Shown here: in pieces, positions 44,563 to 54,800 of the stretch
How positions within the stretch are numbered: position 1 is the stretch's first letter
Layout of the letters: each line of letters opens with the position of its first letter
Source of the DNA: Semisulcospira habei
Taxonomy: Eukaryota; Mollusca; Gastropoda; Semisulcospiridae
DNA length: 64,000 nucleotides
Assembly: GCA_036245525.1 (NCBI GenBank)
Contig: BTPG01000008.1
Span: 29,765,034-29,829,033, forward strand
Direction: 5' to 3'
Notes under the pieces: model-generated
The model's database searches: none
What the model was told of the DNA's origin: nothing
The model's input: the letters and a program-made list of their open reading frames with translations, nothing else
Program-made: the position numbers and the translations under genes

Positions 44563-44773
44563 AGAGAAAGACAATAGGAGACCTGTAAGACAATGAATTC
44601 AATAGAGCCGCATCAGTCATTAATTTACATCATTTTTTAATATCAAAATTTTGACCCCAATTTTACCCCCCCGTTAATTCTAAATCAACCCTTTGATTTT
44701 AAAAAAGTGATGAGTATGACTGATGCGGCCTTATTGATCTGATTATCTTACGGGTCTCCTATTGTCTTTCTCT
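44563..44773. repeat. Left terminal unit of the palindrome, itself an inverted repeat (211 bp)
   Basis: It begins AGAGAAAGACAATAGGAGACC and ends with the complement, GGTCTCCTATTGTCTTTCTCT. The two halves share GCCGCATCAGTCAT and its complement but are otherwise imperfect, with a C run at the middle (about 44667-44673). Single-stranded, it would fold into a hairpin. It marks the outer boundary of homology between the arms. Confidence 0.85.
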
Positions 44774-45034
44774 ATAACTATTGTCTCTATAAAAACCTAA
44801 TCATGAACCTGATCAAGTGATGCCAAGTGAAACTTAATACTTATTAACAAGTTGCAACTAACTTTTAGGAACCTGCAGAGGTAACCTTTAAGTGTGTTGC
44901 CATAAGAACTTATTAATTACTTACCCTAAGTTCTTACAAGTACTTACCCTAAGTTCTTACAACAACTTGACAAGTCCCAAGATACTGAGACAGATTTGTC
45001 AAGATACAAGGACAATAAAAAAACTTTTTTTTTC
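44774..45034. repeat. Subterminal non-coding DNA with short tandem repeats
   Basis: It contains ACTTACCCTAAGTTCTTAC twice in tandem (about 44920-44961), mirrored in the right arm at about 62200-62241. No ORF of note. Possibly replication or packaging signals, by analogy only. Confidence 0.5.
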
Positions 45035-45127
45035 TCAGTAGTACTCTGGTGGTGGTGCTGATGGGGTTAAATAATCAGGCACAAGTGATGTAAGTGGCAT
45101 GGCATTTTTCTGTGAAGTGTATGACAT
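45035..45127 (-). CDS. 30-aa peptide with overlapping PSAP and PPEY motifs (left arm)
   Basis: A small ORF ending in T-P-S-A-P-P-P-E-Y-Y. P-S-A-P matches the TSG101-binding late-domain motif and P-P-E-Y the WW-domain (NEDD4-type) motif used by several viruses to recruit the ESCRT budding machinery. The start ATG at 45127 lies 26 bp past the stop of the 228-aa gene, in the same direction. Identical in the right arm. The ORF is too short for statistical support; function is inferred from motifs alone. Confidence 0.45.
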   Translation of the reverse strand: MSYTSQKNAMPLTSLVPDYLTPSAPPPEYY

Positions 45128-45153
45128 TAATAAACGATTACCAAATCTGATTT

Positions 45154-45840
45154 TTATTTGTTTAAAAGATTGTGTAGTTTTTCTGTGGTTTCCTGTACCC
45201 CTATCCGTTTTCCCTCTGCTAAAAAACTAGCCTTCAGTTCTTCAACATTCACAGGAGATTGACTACGCATCTTATTTTGTATTTCAGATTTCTGTTTCTT
45301 GTAGTTATTCAAATCATCTTGGACGCGCTTAAATTCTTCGTCATCAATACAATTATCATTTAATGCCTTACTGATAATAAGTTTCATACTGCTCAGCTTT
45401 GCACCAGCCAGCGTACTCAATGCTTCATGTTTCTGTAATTTCGTGTGAAACCTCTTGTTCAAGGCCTCCAAACCAAAGCAAGCCAGGCATGTAGCAACGC
45501 TAACACCTTCAACTGCTATTCCAGCCAAACTCCCAATTCCCGTGGCAAACAGAACAATACCTCCTACAGAACATCCAGCTGAAACTGCACCAATAGCCAT
45601 AGAAGTGTTTTGAACAGAATTGAAAACAGTCTGATACCTCCTTTTACATCTGGAGTACCTCGCCTCTTCACTTTCCAAATATTTAATTGCATCTGTAATA
45701 TTATTTAATCTGAATGCATCTGCCTGTAATGTTTTATCTGAAGCAATTGACATATGTGGATCAGGCGCAAGTGTTGTTTTAGTCGTCACATTTGTTTCAG
45801 TCGGCTCAAGCGTCGGTAGTTGCGGATAGAAGTTTACCAT
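45154..45840 (-). CDS. Polinton-associated membrane protein, 228 aa (left arm)
   Basis: An intact ORF. A cysteine-containing K-R-R-Y-Q-T helix (about 60-75) is followed by a long glycine/alanine-rich hydrophobic region (about 76-122, probably two membrane helices), then charged helices (about 125-228) with S-K-A-L-N-D-N-x-I-D-D-E-E-F. This arrangement matches a Polinton companion family I recognise from cnidarians. Role unknown; perhaps virion membrane or membrane-active. The product is identical in the right arm (61320-62006). 30 bp of T-rich DNA separate it from the next gene. Confidence 0.75.
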   Translation of the reverse strand: MVNFYPQLPTLEPTETNVTTKTTLAPDPHMSIASDKTLQADAFRLNNITDAIKYLESEEARYSRCKRRYQTVFNSVQNTSMAIGAVSAGCSVGGIVLFATGIGSLAGIAVEGVSVATCLACFGLEALNKRFHTKLQKHEALSTLAGAKLSSMKLIISKALNDNCIDDEEFKRVQDDLNNYKKQKSEIQNKMRSQSPVNVEELKASFLAEGKRIGVQETTEKLHNLLNK

Positions 45841-45870
45841 TTTTTTTATTCACAAATATTTTTTTTTTAT

Positions 45871-46746
45871 TTAATCAGCAATTACATTTTGCAACTCTTC
45901 AAAAGTATACAATTTGCTGGCATAATAAAATGCAACAAGATCAATGTGTTCAAGGTTTATGTAAGTTAGACGAACAAAAGTTGTTTTGTCGACCACCACC
46001 TTGACAGCTGGAACACTGCTCGAAACATTAATAACATCATTATTTTTTGTAATAGCAATAAAGACCTTTGATGATTCTGTTACTGTGTCATTCCATGTAA
46101 GTTTAATTCCTTGTGCAATTTGAGCCTCTTTAGCAGTAGTTACTGATCTCATGATAATTTCAAATACTATTGTCGCTTCTCTTGCGATGGGAAAGTTTAT
46201 TGGTGCAAACACGACCTTCGCATCAGACCTACCCTTCCTATGTGTAAGAAGATATCTCCGTCTCTCATAATTTTCAACTTTCAGTTTTTCTCTGCTATTG
46301 TCATCTGAAGCAAAGCTTGGAACAAGGCTTACAATAAGCGGCCCAGAATTAACAACCTTCCTAAACACTAAGGCACCTTCATCATCAGTGTATACATAAG
46401 GACTAATAAATTCCAACTTTATGTCCCAGTCAATTGTGGGTGGTGGAACAGGCACAGGTGAAACCACCCACTTACTACCTACATGTATTAAGTTGTAGGG
46501 CACATTATTTACAGGTGGAGTAGGTACAGTAACATCACGAAGCTGACCAAGTTTAGGAATCTGTCTTTCACCGTCTTTCATGTCAACAATTACTTTCCTC
46601 TTGTACATGCCATTTAAATCAAGTTCAAAACCATATATTTCTCCAACATCCCCCTCCTTCTCAAAATCCTGTACATCAGCCAAATCTTTCAACTCTGTAA
46701 CCGGACACGCAACTGGTATGATTCTCGGCTTTGGACCACCACTCAT
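45871..46746 (-). CDS. Polinton-associated protein, 291 aa (left arm)
   Basis: An intact ORF starting M-S-G-G-P-K-P-R. The N-terminal ~85 residues are hydrophilic, then a proline cluster (V-P-V-P-P-P) and a largely beta-type domain. No signal peptide or membrane segment. I do not recognise a specific family; its place between penton-like and membrane genes and the beta-rich composition suggest a structural or fibre-like role, which is a guess. The right-arm copy has lost its ATG. Confidence 0.65.
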   Translation of the reverse strand: MSGGPKPRIIPVACPVTELKDLADVQDFEKEGDVGEIYGFELDLNGMYKRKVIVDMKDGERQIPKLGQLRDVTVPTPPVNNVPYNLIHVGSKWVVSPVPVPPPTIDWDIKLEFISPYVYTDDEGALVFRKVVNSGPLIVSLVPSFASDDNSREKLKVENYERRRYLLTHRKGRSDAKVVFAPINFPIAREATIVFEIIMRSVTTAKEAQIAQGIKLTWNDTVTESSKVFIAITKNNDVINVSSSVPAVKVVVDKTTFVRLTYINLEHIDLVAFYYASKLYTFEELQNVIAD

Positions 46747-46767
46747 TTTTTATAAACAAAAATAAAA

Positions 46768-47478
46768 TTATTTAATTTCCAACACAACACTAAAATCATG
46801 CATAACAACTGGTTTGTCATCCTGATTAGTTACAGATAAACACAGTGACTCAAAGAAACTAGAACCTAATTTCTTAAACTGTACATTAGGAAATCTAACA
46901 ACTACACTTTCACAATAGGGAGCAGTTCCAGCTGGCACACATCTCAACAAAGTTGAAGGCTTTCCATTGTGTACATTTTCAGTAGTGTTTAGTTCTTTCA
47001 AATAAACATTAAATACTGTGTGTACTGCCAAATAAACAGGGCGTTTTCCAGTTATTTTAAGTTTTTTTGTCTTCATTGTTATAATACCAAACATAGCTTC
47101 ATCTAAATCATCTGATCTCAACCAATCTTCGTCAATATAAAATCCAAGTAAATATGCAAATCTATCTGAAATTTTTAACCAATTTTGTGTCGGTAATTCT
47201 AATGTAACAAGTAGGTTAGCTGGATTTAAAGTTGCTTTAATTTTAAAATTACTTTGAAACCATTCAGCTATAGTACAAAAGTCATAATACCCAGGCGGTA
47301 AAGCTTCAGTCTTACCATCTAAATTTACTTTATTATATATATCATCTTCTACATTAAACCATTTTACAGTATAGAACATTTCATGGATAGCTACAGCCTT
47401 GTTACCATCACGATTATCAATCCCATTAGTTAACCACACTGGTTTGCTTGTGTCAAGATTTGTTAAGGTAATAAACAT
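46768..47478 (-). CDS. Penton/minor-capsid-like protein, 236 aa (left arm)
   Basis: An intact, probably all-beta ORF. The sequence pattern follows Polinton minor capsid (penton, single jelly-roll) proteins: L-P-P-G-Y-Y-D near residue 60, a L-L-G-F near 110, then a late segment with L-L-R near 178 and F-F-E-S-L-C-L-S-V-T-N-Q-D-D-K-P-V near 210, ending V-x-L-E-I. Pentons occupy the five-fold vertices of the icosahedral capsid. Its start is only 24 bp from the divergent 420-aa gene, with an AT-rich spacer. The right-arm copy is nearly identical (one V-to-L change noted). Confidence 0.6.
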   Translation of the reverse strand: MFITLTNLDTSKPVWLTNGIDNRDGNKAVAIHEMFYTVKWFNVEDDIYNKVNLDGKTEALPPGYYDFCTIAEWFQSNFKIKATLNPANLLVTLELPTQNWLKISDRFAYLLGFYIDEDWLRSDDLDEAMFGIITMKTKKLKITGKRPVYLAVHTVFNVYLKELNTTENVHNGKPSTLLRCVPAGTAPYCESVVVRFPNVQFKKLGSSFFESLCLSVTNQDDKPVVMHDFSVVLEIK

Positions 47479-47502
47479 TTTTATTATCTCATATAAAAAA
47501 AG
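47479..47502. promoter_or_regulatory. 24-bp divergent promoter interval
   Basis: Start codons of two divergent genes are separated by 24 bp (TTTTTATTATCTCATATAAA and four more A/G bases). Any promoter or leader for both genes must be in this AT-rich interval or inside the opposing ORF. The mirror-image interval at 59657-59680 is conserved. Confidence 0.5.
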
Positions 47503-48765
47503 ATGGAATTTAAATCACCAACCATTACCACTACAAACGCATTTCAATTTAATGTGAATGCCAAATATAATGTTGCACCTACTTATGAACAGAAAATAAT
47601 TCAACTAAATCAGCTTGATATTGCTGTGTCTGAACAAGATCTATTTCAAGTCAAAGTACCAAATCCGTTTGACCATTACCTAAACCCTCCAATAACAGAC
47701 GACTCTACTGCAAGAAAGTGGTCCTCAAGTCCACTACAGATGTTTCAAAACCAACTTAACTTTGCCATACTGTGTTCAACTACAGGCTGTGGTGTTTCAT
47801 TTACAGACCATTTGAATCGCTCAAACAAACTGATTAGGTCTGTCTATCGTTTTCATGTTTATTACCAGCTTAGACATATTCTGTCAGAACTTCATACACC
47901 ACTGCCCACTGAATCCAGTTTCAACAGGTATAACAACCCCATGGATATGAAAGCATTTGAACGCATCTGTAATGAATTTAACATCAGCCCCAAGTATGAC
48001 TTTACACAAAAACTTGATGATCACAATGGTATGGGTACATTGTATTACGCTATGAGTCACAGACAATACCCTCAAGATTACTACCCTGGTTACACTTCAT
48101 TCTCATCAAAATCACAAGTCTGGATAGGATCAATAGAGCAGAAGCAGACTAATGCGTGGACTACATTTATTTTAGATAAAACTGACGGGTTTACTCAAGC
48201 AGGAGTCGAGCGCGTCAATGAGTCTATCAGAACATATGTCTGGTGTTTACTAGGAGCACAACCACTAACAAAATCAAACATTTTGAATGGAAGTGGTAAA
48301 TTTGAAGCACAAAAACAATTTCTCGCTAACCTGGAAGATTCAATTAATTCAACAGTAGATCTCCCATCAAGCATACAACGCTACCAAGACGTACTCAGAT
48401 ATGCCAGATCAAAAGTTGACTTTGTAGTTGGCATCGGGTTATACATGTTACCATCTGACCTTCAACTCCAAATGGGAACAATAACAAATTATAATAATGA
48501 AATAATTGTTGCAGGTGTTGGTCAAAAACTAGGTTTCAATCAATCTGTAAACTTAGGAGCAACAACCACACACGTACAGTTGTTAAAACCATTACAGACG
48601 GTAACACCCCCGGCCCCAGCCCCGACCCCGGCCCTGGCCCCAACACCGGCACTCATACAAGCGGTAACCCCTACACCAACCCCTGACACTCATGAGTCAG
48701 AGAGAACTGCATTGGTAATAGGTCTAACAGGGTTAGGGGTATTACTTCTTTATCTGTTTCATTAA
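47503..48765 (+). CDS. Polinton-associated C-terminally anchored protein, 420 aa (left arm)
   Basis: An intact ORF. The bulk (about 1-360) is soluble; patterns F-E-A-Q-K-Q-F-L-A-N-L-E-D and Y-Q-D-V-L-R-Y-A-R-S-K-V-D-F recur in Polinton proteins I know from cnidarians. A Pro/Ala/Thr-rich linker (about 363-395) is followed by a C-terminal membrane helix (about 402-418), suggesting display on a membrane with the large domain exposed. It overlaps the 3' end of the convergent 417-aa gene by 24 bp. The right-arm copy is broken by three SINEs and a 4-nt deletion near its end. Confidence 0.7.
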   Translation: MEFKSPTITTTNAFQFNVNAKYNVAPTYEQKIIQLNQLDIAVSEQDLFQVKVPNPFDHYLNPPITDDSTARKWSSSPLQMFQNQLNFAILCSTTGCGVSFTDHLNRSNKLIRSVYRFHVYYQLRHILSELHTPLPTESSFNRYNNPMDMKAFERICNEFNISPKYDFTQKLDDHNGMGTLYYAMSHRQYPQDYYPGYTSFSSKSQVWIGSIEQKQTNAWTTFILDKTDGFTQAGVERVNESIRTYVWCLLGAQPLTKSNILNGSGKFEAQKQFLANLEDSINSTVDLPSSIQRYQDVLRYARSKVDFVVGIGLYMLPSDLQLQMGTITNYNNEIIVAGVGQKLGFNQSVNLGATTTHVQLLKPLQTVTPPAPAPTPALAPTPALIQAVTPTPTPDTHESERTALVIGLTGLGVLLLYLFH

Positions 48766-49995
48766 ATAACCTACCATCAACCCTCCTACTGTAACCAAAA
48801 AGACCCACACATGTTCTGCCATAAACCCAACTACCTTTGCTGTAGTAGTAATCAGCCAACTGACAACAGTGCCAATTATGCCAGGCAAAGCGTCCACTGC
48901 TTTCAGAGCCAATTTTTTAAGCAAGTCTGATATGTGAGACAGTTGTTTCTTTACCCATGACTGTAAATCTTTTGGGTCTGTTGGTCGTGCTGGAGGTGCC
49001 GGGGCTGGCGGTGTTGGGGCCGGGGGTGCACCCCCACCACTACCGGAGACAGCCAACACAGCAGTACTGATAATAAACCCAAGAGCTGTAATTAAACTAG
49101 CAATTGTGATACCCTGCTCTCTGAAAAGTGTTTTTAGTCTCTCAGCCAGAGTAGTGTCTTCGTGAAGTATTTTCTGAATAGTTTCTCTAATTCTGTTGAC
49201 CTGTGATTTTAGTTTTTGTCTTCCAATACTAATCACTTCTAACCGTCCTGATCTTTCTATCTGCAAATCATTTAATCTGTGCTGTATTCTTTCTTTTATT
49301 TCTGTGTCAAGATTTCCATTGTCTGCTGTAGCCAGTTTCTCTTTTTCACGTTCTATGTGTTTATCAAGCTCTCCCAGTTTGGCAAGATTATTAACCATCT
49401 CACCTCTTATTGTCTGCAGTGATTTATCCAAACCAATTATCTCCCGCATTGACAAAGGTGGGTCGTTTATTGTTTTCAAAGCGTCATTTATTTGTCCTTC
49501 AGTAAATGAAGTTTCTTGTATCACTGTGTTTGCTATTTCTGGTAGGCTTGTTACTGGTGCCATTTCAATTTGTTGCCCTGTTGGCAACTTTGTTTGCGTG
49601 TCGTGAAGAACACTAACCAGTCTTGGCGTGACAGGAGACCCTCCAATTCCAAGTTGACGCAAGGCACCAACACCACCTTCATTTTTTATTGTACTTAAAG
49701 CCCTAAACCTACTAGGGTCTTTTTTGTTAGTCAATAGTACTTTTCCTTTGTCAACAGTATTTAAATATAAATGACCCTTGCCATCAAGTTCAAACTGGTT
49801 AGGGTCTATGTTGTCTGGGCGGCCACCAACATGATCATAAAATGAGTTCACTTTGGTTTCTAAAAGTTGGTGACGTAAACTGTAAATATTTCTTGTACCA
49901 GTCATATCTGCCATATCTGTCATATCTGTTGTATTACCAAAATCATACGTGTCATCCATTTCAAAATCTTCATGATTAAATCCTCCCGCTGCCAT
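48742..49995 (-). CDS. Polinton-associated membrane protein, 417 aa (left arm)
   Basis: An intact ORF. An acidic start with T-D-M-T-D-M-A-D repeats, a coiled-coil region (about 195-285), a hydrophobic segment after F-R-E-Q-G-I-T-I-A-S (about 300-322), a Pro/Ala linker, then amphipathic helices with A-L-P-G-I-I-G-x-V-V-S-W and a C-terminal membrane helix (about 392-410). This layout is typical of a large Polinton companion protein in cnidarians and molluscs. Function unknown; the amphipathic helices suggest membrane interaction. The start is 40 bp from the former start of the divergent hexon gene. The right-arm copy has a frameshift. Confidence 0.75.
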   Translation of the reverse strand: MAAGGFNHEDFEMDDTYDFGNTTDMTDMADMTGTRNIYSLRHQLLETKVNSFYDHVGGRPDNIDPNQFELDGKGHLYLNTVDKGKVLLTNKKDPSRFRALSTIKNEGGVGALRQLGIGGSPVTPRLVSVLHDTQTKLPTGQQIEMAPVTSLPEIANTVIQETSFTEGQINDALKTINDPPLSMREIIGLDKSLQTIRGEMVNNLAKLGELDKHIEREKEKLATADNGNLDTEIKERIQHRLNDLQIERSGRLEVISIGRQKLKSQVNRIRETIQKILHEDTTLAERLKTLFREQGITIASLITALGFIISTAVLAVSGSGGGAPPAPTPPAPAPPARPTDPKDLQSWVKKQLSHISDLLKKLALKAVDALPGIIGTVVSWLITTTAKVVGFMAEHVWVFLVTVGGLMVGYLMKQIKK

Positions 49996-50035
49996 TGTTT
50001 TATTAATTTATTATTTTTTATTGTGCATAATAAAA

Positions 50036-51717
50036 TTGACACAGTCTTACGGATCAAAGTTTGACCCATACAGAAAACTACGTGAGCCTCTGGGTGTTAA
50101 GGGCATAAGACAATCAATCGTCATCACAAACAATCCAAGTACTATAGACCAGAACCAAACACTTACAGTCAAGTTTCCACCCCACCCGGGTCTGCCCTGG
50201 GGGACTTGGGTGGGGTTAGGTATTTTTTAGTTCCCAGGGTCACCCTGGTCAGCCCCACAGGGTGGGTTTTTCTCTCTATTCTGGGGCATGTTTCTGTCTA
50301 CCCTTTGTCCATTCACCTGTATTTGCCTTTTTAAAACTCTCCCTACTGTCTGCACTGCCTGTAGCTCTTGATATTCGATGTGTGTTGCTAAATGGTCTTA
50401 GCTTTATTTAGGCCCCATGTGTTAGGTTTATTTAATGTATTTGACCGGCTGGCGACATACATTCAATGTTCTGTTTTTTTGTTTTTTTTCACAAGCAGTG
50501 CAGGCACGTCCTGAGAAAGCCTTGTTGCTGTCAGGTCGTTAAGCAATGTACAATCAATCAACAGTCAAGTTTCCAAACCTAGGTCCCAGTGAGTTATTGT
50601 TCCTGGCACTGCACGCCTAGCATTTAATATTGAACTATCATCAGACGCAGATGTAAACAGAACACTAGTTAACAATCTTGGCAGAGCAATTGTTAGAACT
50701 ATTAAAGTAAAACTTGAAGGACAGGAAGTGTTTAGTCTTGATGACTCAGATGTATTTTACTGTTACAAAGACCTTTGGCTCACAAGAGAAGAACGAGAAG
50801 ATCGTATTTATCAAGGCATACAGCCAGATAATGTTGGGAAACTTCGAATCAATGCCGGAGACAAAACAACTACTGGGGTACCAAAGGAAGTTATTATAGC
50901 TGAAACATATGGAACTAGATTTTACATTCCACTCGAGTTTGAAATCCTCACAGCTCATCTGCGTTATTATCAAGGGGCACTGAATGACCGTCTGAGCTTT
51001 GAACTAACTTTCAATGACTACTCCAAAGTTATTAAATCATCTGCCACAGATGCAACATACAAGATCTCTAACATTTCCTTGGAATATGAAATTGTCACAC
51101 ATACTGAACTAGCCAGACTCATACAAAATCAGTATCAGTCAAGACTGCCAATTTATTATGATAGGGTGATTAGACATAGTTTAATGCAAAAAGACAAGAG
51201 TGACCCAATGTGGAACATAAACTTGAACACACCTGCCAGGTCACTGAAAGGTATTCTTATGTTGTTTGTTGAACCAGCAGATCCATATAAACGGGATTCA
51301 GAAAAATTCTACAATCCTAAGATTACACATTTGTCCTGCACAATCGAAGGCCGTCCTAATCAAGTGTACGCGTCTGGAATGTTACCTTATCAACACTATG
51401 ACAAAACCACAAAGTATTTTGCGGGTGGAAGGATTAGAGATAAACCTGCAAACATTGCGTGCAAAGATCTACATCTGTATGATGTTAGGATTGGTCAATA
51501 CCTTACAAACAAGTATGCACTGTGGCTAGACCTTCGTAGTACAGATGATGATTACCTTCATGGGTCAGGTCGAACTGTCGAGAACGGTAGTGATGGAATA
51601 ACAATTCAGATACAAAAGAAGGTTGAAAAAGCCGAAGCCATTAACATATATTTGTACCTGATATATAACGCACAACTCAATATTGCAGAAAGCAGACTGA
51701 GTGGACACATATATTAA
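50036..51717 (+). pseudogene. Hexon-type major capsid gene, left arm, broken
   Basis: Double-jelly-roll major capsid (hexon) protein of the adintovirus/Polinton type, recognisable by D-D-S-D-V-F-Y-C-Y-K-D-L-W and, near the end, the C-terminal Y-L-Y-L-I-Y. Lesions in this arm: the start codon equivalent to the right-arm ATG reads TTG (50036-50038), SINE copy 11 sits in the N-terminal region, and one base is missing near 50592 relative to the right arm. The remaining frame from 50728 to the stop at 51717 is open for 329 codons. The stop lies about 60 bp from the palindrome centre. Confidence 0.85.
50180..50560 (+). mobile_element. SINE copy 11 (left arm only)
   Basis: Perfect 15-bp target-site duplication ACAGTCAAGTTTCCA (50165-50179, 50561-50575). 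The matching site in the right arm is empty. Confidence 0.95.
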
Positions 51718-51845
51718 AATTATATTGTGTATTAAAATGAACCTGAGCTTAATGACCCTTGACCCACCCTGTGGCACCAACAAATAAGCCACAGTGTGGG
51801 TCAAGGGTCATTAAGCTCAGGTTCATTTTAATACACAATATAATT
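51718..51845. other. Palindrome centre
   Basis: Non-coding junction of the arms. The 12-nt loop (ACCAACAAATAA, 51776-51787) is flanked by CTGTGGC/GCCACAG, one mismatched pair, then uninterrupted complementarity outward to both hexon stop codons. Two mirror-image open frames spanning it (51565-51804 and 51759-51998) are artefacts of the symmetry. Confidence 0.9.
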
Positions 51846-54800
51846 TTAATATATGTGTCCACTCAGTCTGCTTTCTGCAATATTGAGTTGTGCGTTATAT
51901 ATCAGGTACAAATATATGTTAATGGCTTCGGCTTTTTCAACCTTCTTTTGTATCTGAATTGTTATTCCATCACTACCGTTCTCGACAGTTCGACCTGACC
52001 CATGAAGGTAATCATCATCTGTACTACGAAGGTCTAGCCACAGTGCATACTTGTTTGTAAGGTATTGACCAATCCTAACATCATACAGATGTAGATCTTT
52101 GCACGCAATGTTTGCAGGTTTATCTCTAATCCTTCCACCCGCAAAGGGGAGATGATTCTGTATTCAGGTCATGAAGAGGAGAATGCCCCCCATACAGAAG
52201 GAGTAGCACTCATGCTGTCACCAGTGGCACAGAGAGCGCTGATGGGCTGGGAACCTCTTGGGCCAAGAATTATAACAGCAGCCTTTAGAATCAAGGGGGG
52301 GCTCAGGCTGGACGTCATCCGGTGTTATGCGCCCACCAATGACGGTGACGAGGAGGAGAAACAGGAGTTCTACGACCGACTCCAGAGTGCCGTGGACAAA
52401 TGTGCGGAGCGAGACATCACCATCGTCATGGGCGATTTTGATGCCAAAATAGGGGAGGACAACACCGGATACGAAGAGGTGATGGGGAGACAGGGACTAG
52501 GCTCGGAGATGAGTGAGAACGGGGAGAGGTTTGTAGACTTTTGTGCTCTAAACCGACTTGTCATTGGAGGCAGCATCTTCCCACACAAAAGAATACACAG
52601 GGCGACTTGGGTCTCGCCTGGCCATACAACAGAGAACCAGATAGATCATATCTGCATTGGCGGGAGATTTGGAGGATCCCTTCGGGATGTTCGAGTGGGG
52701 AGGGGAGCGGATGTCGCCTCAGGCCACCGTCTGCTTACCTTAAGAATGAAGCTCAAGCTAGGGAAAGGCCGCACGGAGACAACAGGAAGACAGCGCTATG
52801 GTGTGGGCCTCCTGAGAGAAACTGGAGTTGGAGAAGAGTTCGGGCTGGTGCTGTCCGGCCGGTTTCAGGCGCTACAGGAGCTGGTGAGTGGGGAGGGGGC
52901 GGTCACCACAGGGCGGCGGTGGAGGGCGGTTGGAGAGGCGCTGAGCTCGGCCTGCAAGGACACTGTAGGGTTCGGGAAACGCCACCACAGGGACTGGCTG
53001 TCGGCACGGACCTTGGGGAAGATGGAAGCGAGGAGGCAGAGGAGGGCGGCGGTCGACGGCAGTCGCACGGGGGCAGCCGGGGTGAGGGCATGGGGGGAGT
53101 ACTCGGGGGCCGGCCGCGGGGTGAGGGGGAGTGTCGGGGCAGACGGGAGGGCCTGCGCGGACGGCCTGGCAGCGGAGGCGGAGGGGGCAGCAGGCGGCGG
53201 CAACATGAGACAGCTCTACGACATTGCCAGAGGATTGTCGGGTGAGTGTGGCCATGCAGAGGGACCAGTGGGGGACAAAGAAGGCAGGCCTATTGCAGAC
53301 AGAGCGGACCAGCTCGACGGATGGGCCGAGTGTTTTGGGGAGTTGCTGGACGGACCTGGCCCGCCCGGCCCCCCAGACATCCAGCCGGCGGAGACCGACC
53401 TGCCCGTCGGCTGTGACGGACCCAGCCGGGAGGAGATCAGAAAGGCAGTGGCATTTTTGAAGAATGGCAAGGCAGCGGGGCCGGATGGCATCCCGGCGGA
53501 GTCTCTGAGGGCAGACCTGGAGACAACAGTGGAGATGCTGTGCCCACTGTTTGGAGGGATCTGGGAGGAGGAGGTGATGCCAGCTGACTGGAGGGAGGGG
53601 TGCCTGGTCGGGCTTCCCAGGAGGGGCGACCTCGGCAGGTGTTCCAACTACAGAGGAATCGCCTTGCTGTCAGTGCCGGGAGGGGTCTTCGGCGGGGTCA
53701 TCCTGGGGAGGGTGGAGGGCTCCGTTGACCCCCAGCTGGGGGACCGGCAGGCGGGATTCGGGAAGAGCCGATCGTGTACAGACCGGGTCGCCACTCTCCG
53801 CATCATCGTGGAACAGTCTCTGGAGTGGAGCTCCCCGCTGTGCATCAGCTTTGTGGATTGTGAGAGGGCATTTGACAGCGTGGACCAGGGGACTCTGTGG
53901 AGGCTCCTGCGACGCTGCGGTGTGCCCACGGGGCTCGTCCGCCTGATCGGGAGCAGCTGTGGTGGCATGACGTGTCGCGTGATCCACGAAGGGCAGTTCA
54001 CCAGAGAGCTCCGGGTCAGAACTGGTGTCAGGCAGGGGTGTCTGCTGTCTCCGTTCCTCTTCCTACTGGCCATAGACTGGGTCATGAAGATGACCACAGA
54101 GCACAGACGAGGTGGAATACAGTGGACACTGTGGACACAGCTTGACGACCTCGATTTTGCAGATGACTTGGCATTACTGTCCCACACTCATCAACAAATG
54201 CAGGACAAGACCACGAGACTTGCTGACATCTCGTCCCAAGTGGGCCTCACCATTCACAAACAGAAAACAAAGACAATGAGGCTGAACGCAACCAGGGAAG
54301 AACCAGTCTTGCTTGCCGGCACCCCGTTGGGGGAGGTGGAGTCCTTCACCTGTCTCGGGAGCATCATAGACAAAAAAGGCGGCACTGATGCAGATGTCAG
54401 AGCACGAGTCGGTAAAGCCAGAGCAGCCTTTCTCCAGTTGAGAAAAGTGTGGAGTTCCAGAGTGCTGTCACAACACACCGGAGTCCGGATTTTCAACTCC
54501 AGTGTAGGGGCGGTTCTCCTATATGGAGCAGAGACATGGAGATTGACAAAAACCACAGTCAACAGAGTACAGACCTTCATGAACAGTTGCCTTAGAAGAA
54601 TTTTGAAAATCCACTGGCCGGAGAGGATCGGCGACGTCGGACTCTGGGAGAGAGCAGAGCGGATGGCAGCGGAGAGTGAGGTTGGGCGAGGGGGATGGGG
54701 ATGGATCGGTCGCGGTCTGAGAGAGCCGGCTTCCGGTGTCGCTGGGCGGGCATTGTCGTGGAGCCCCCAGGGAGGGAGGAGGGGAGGTGGGCCGAGAGGC

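Noticed and set aside
44563..44773. Terminal unit as a separately inserted miniature inverted-repeat transposon
   Set aside because: No direct repeat flanks the unit itself, and its outer edge coincides with the outer edge of the whole palindrome and its CACCA repeats.
51565..51998. Two mirror-image 79-codon ORFs across the palindrome centre
   Set aside because: They are antisense shadows of the hexon 3' ends created by symmetry of the hairpin, with no own signals.
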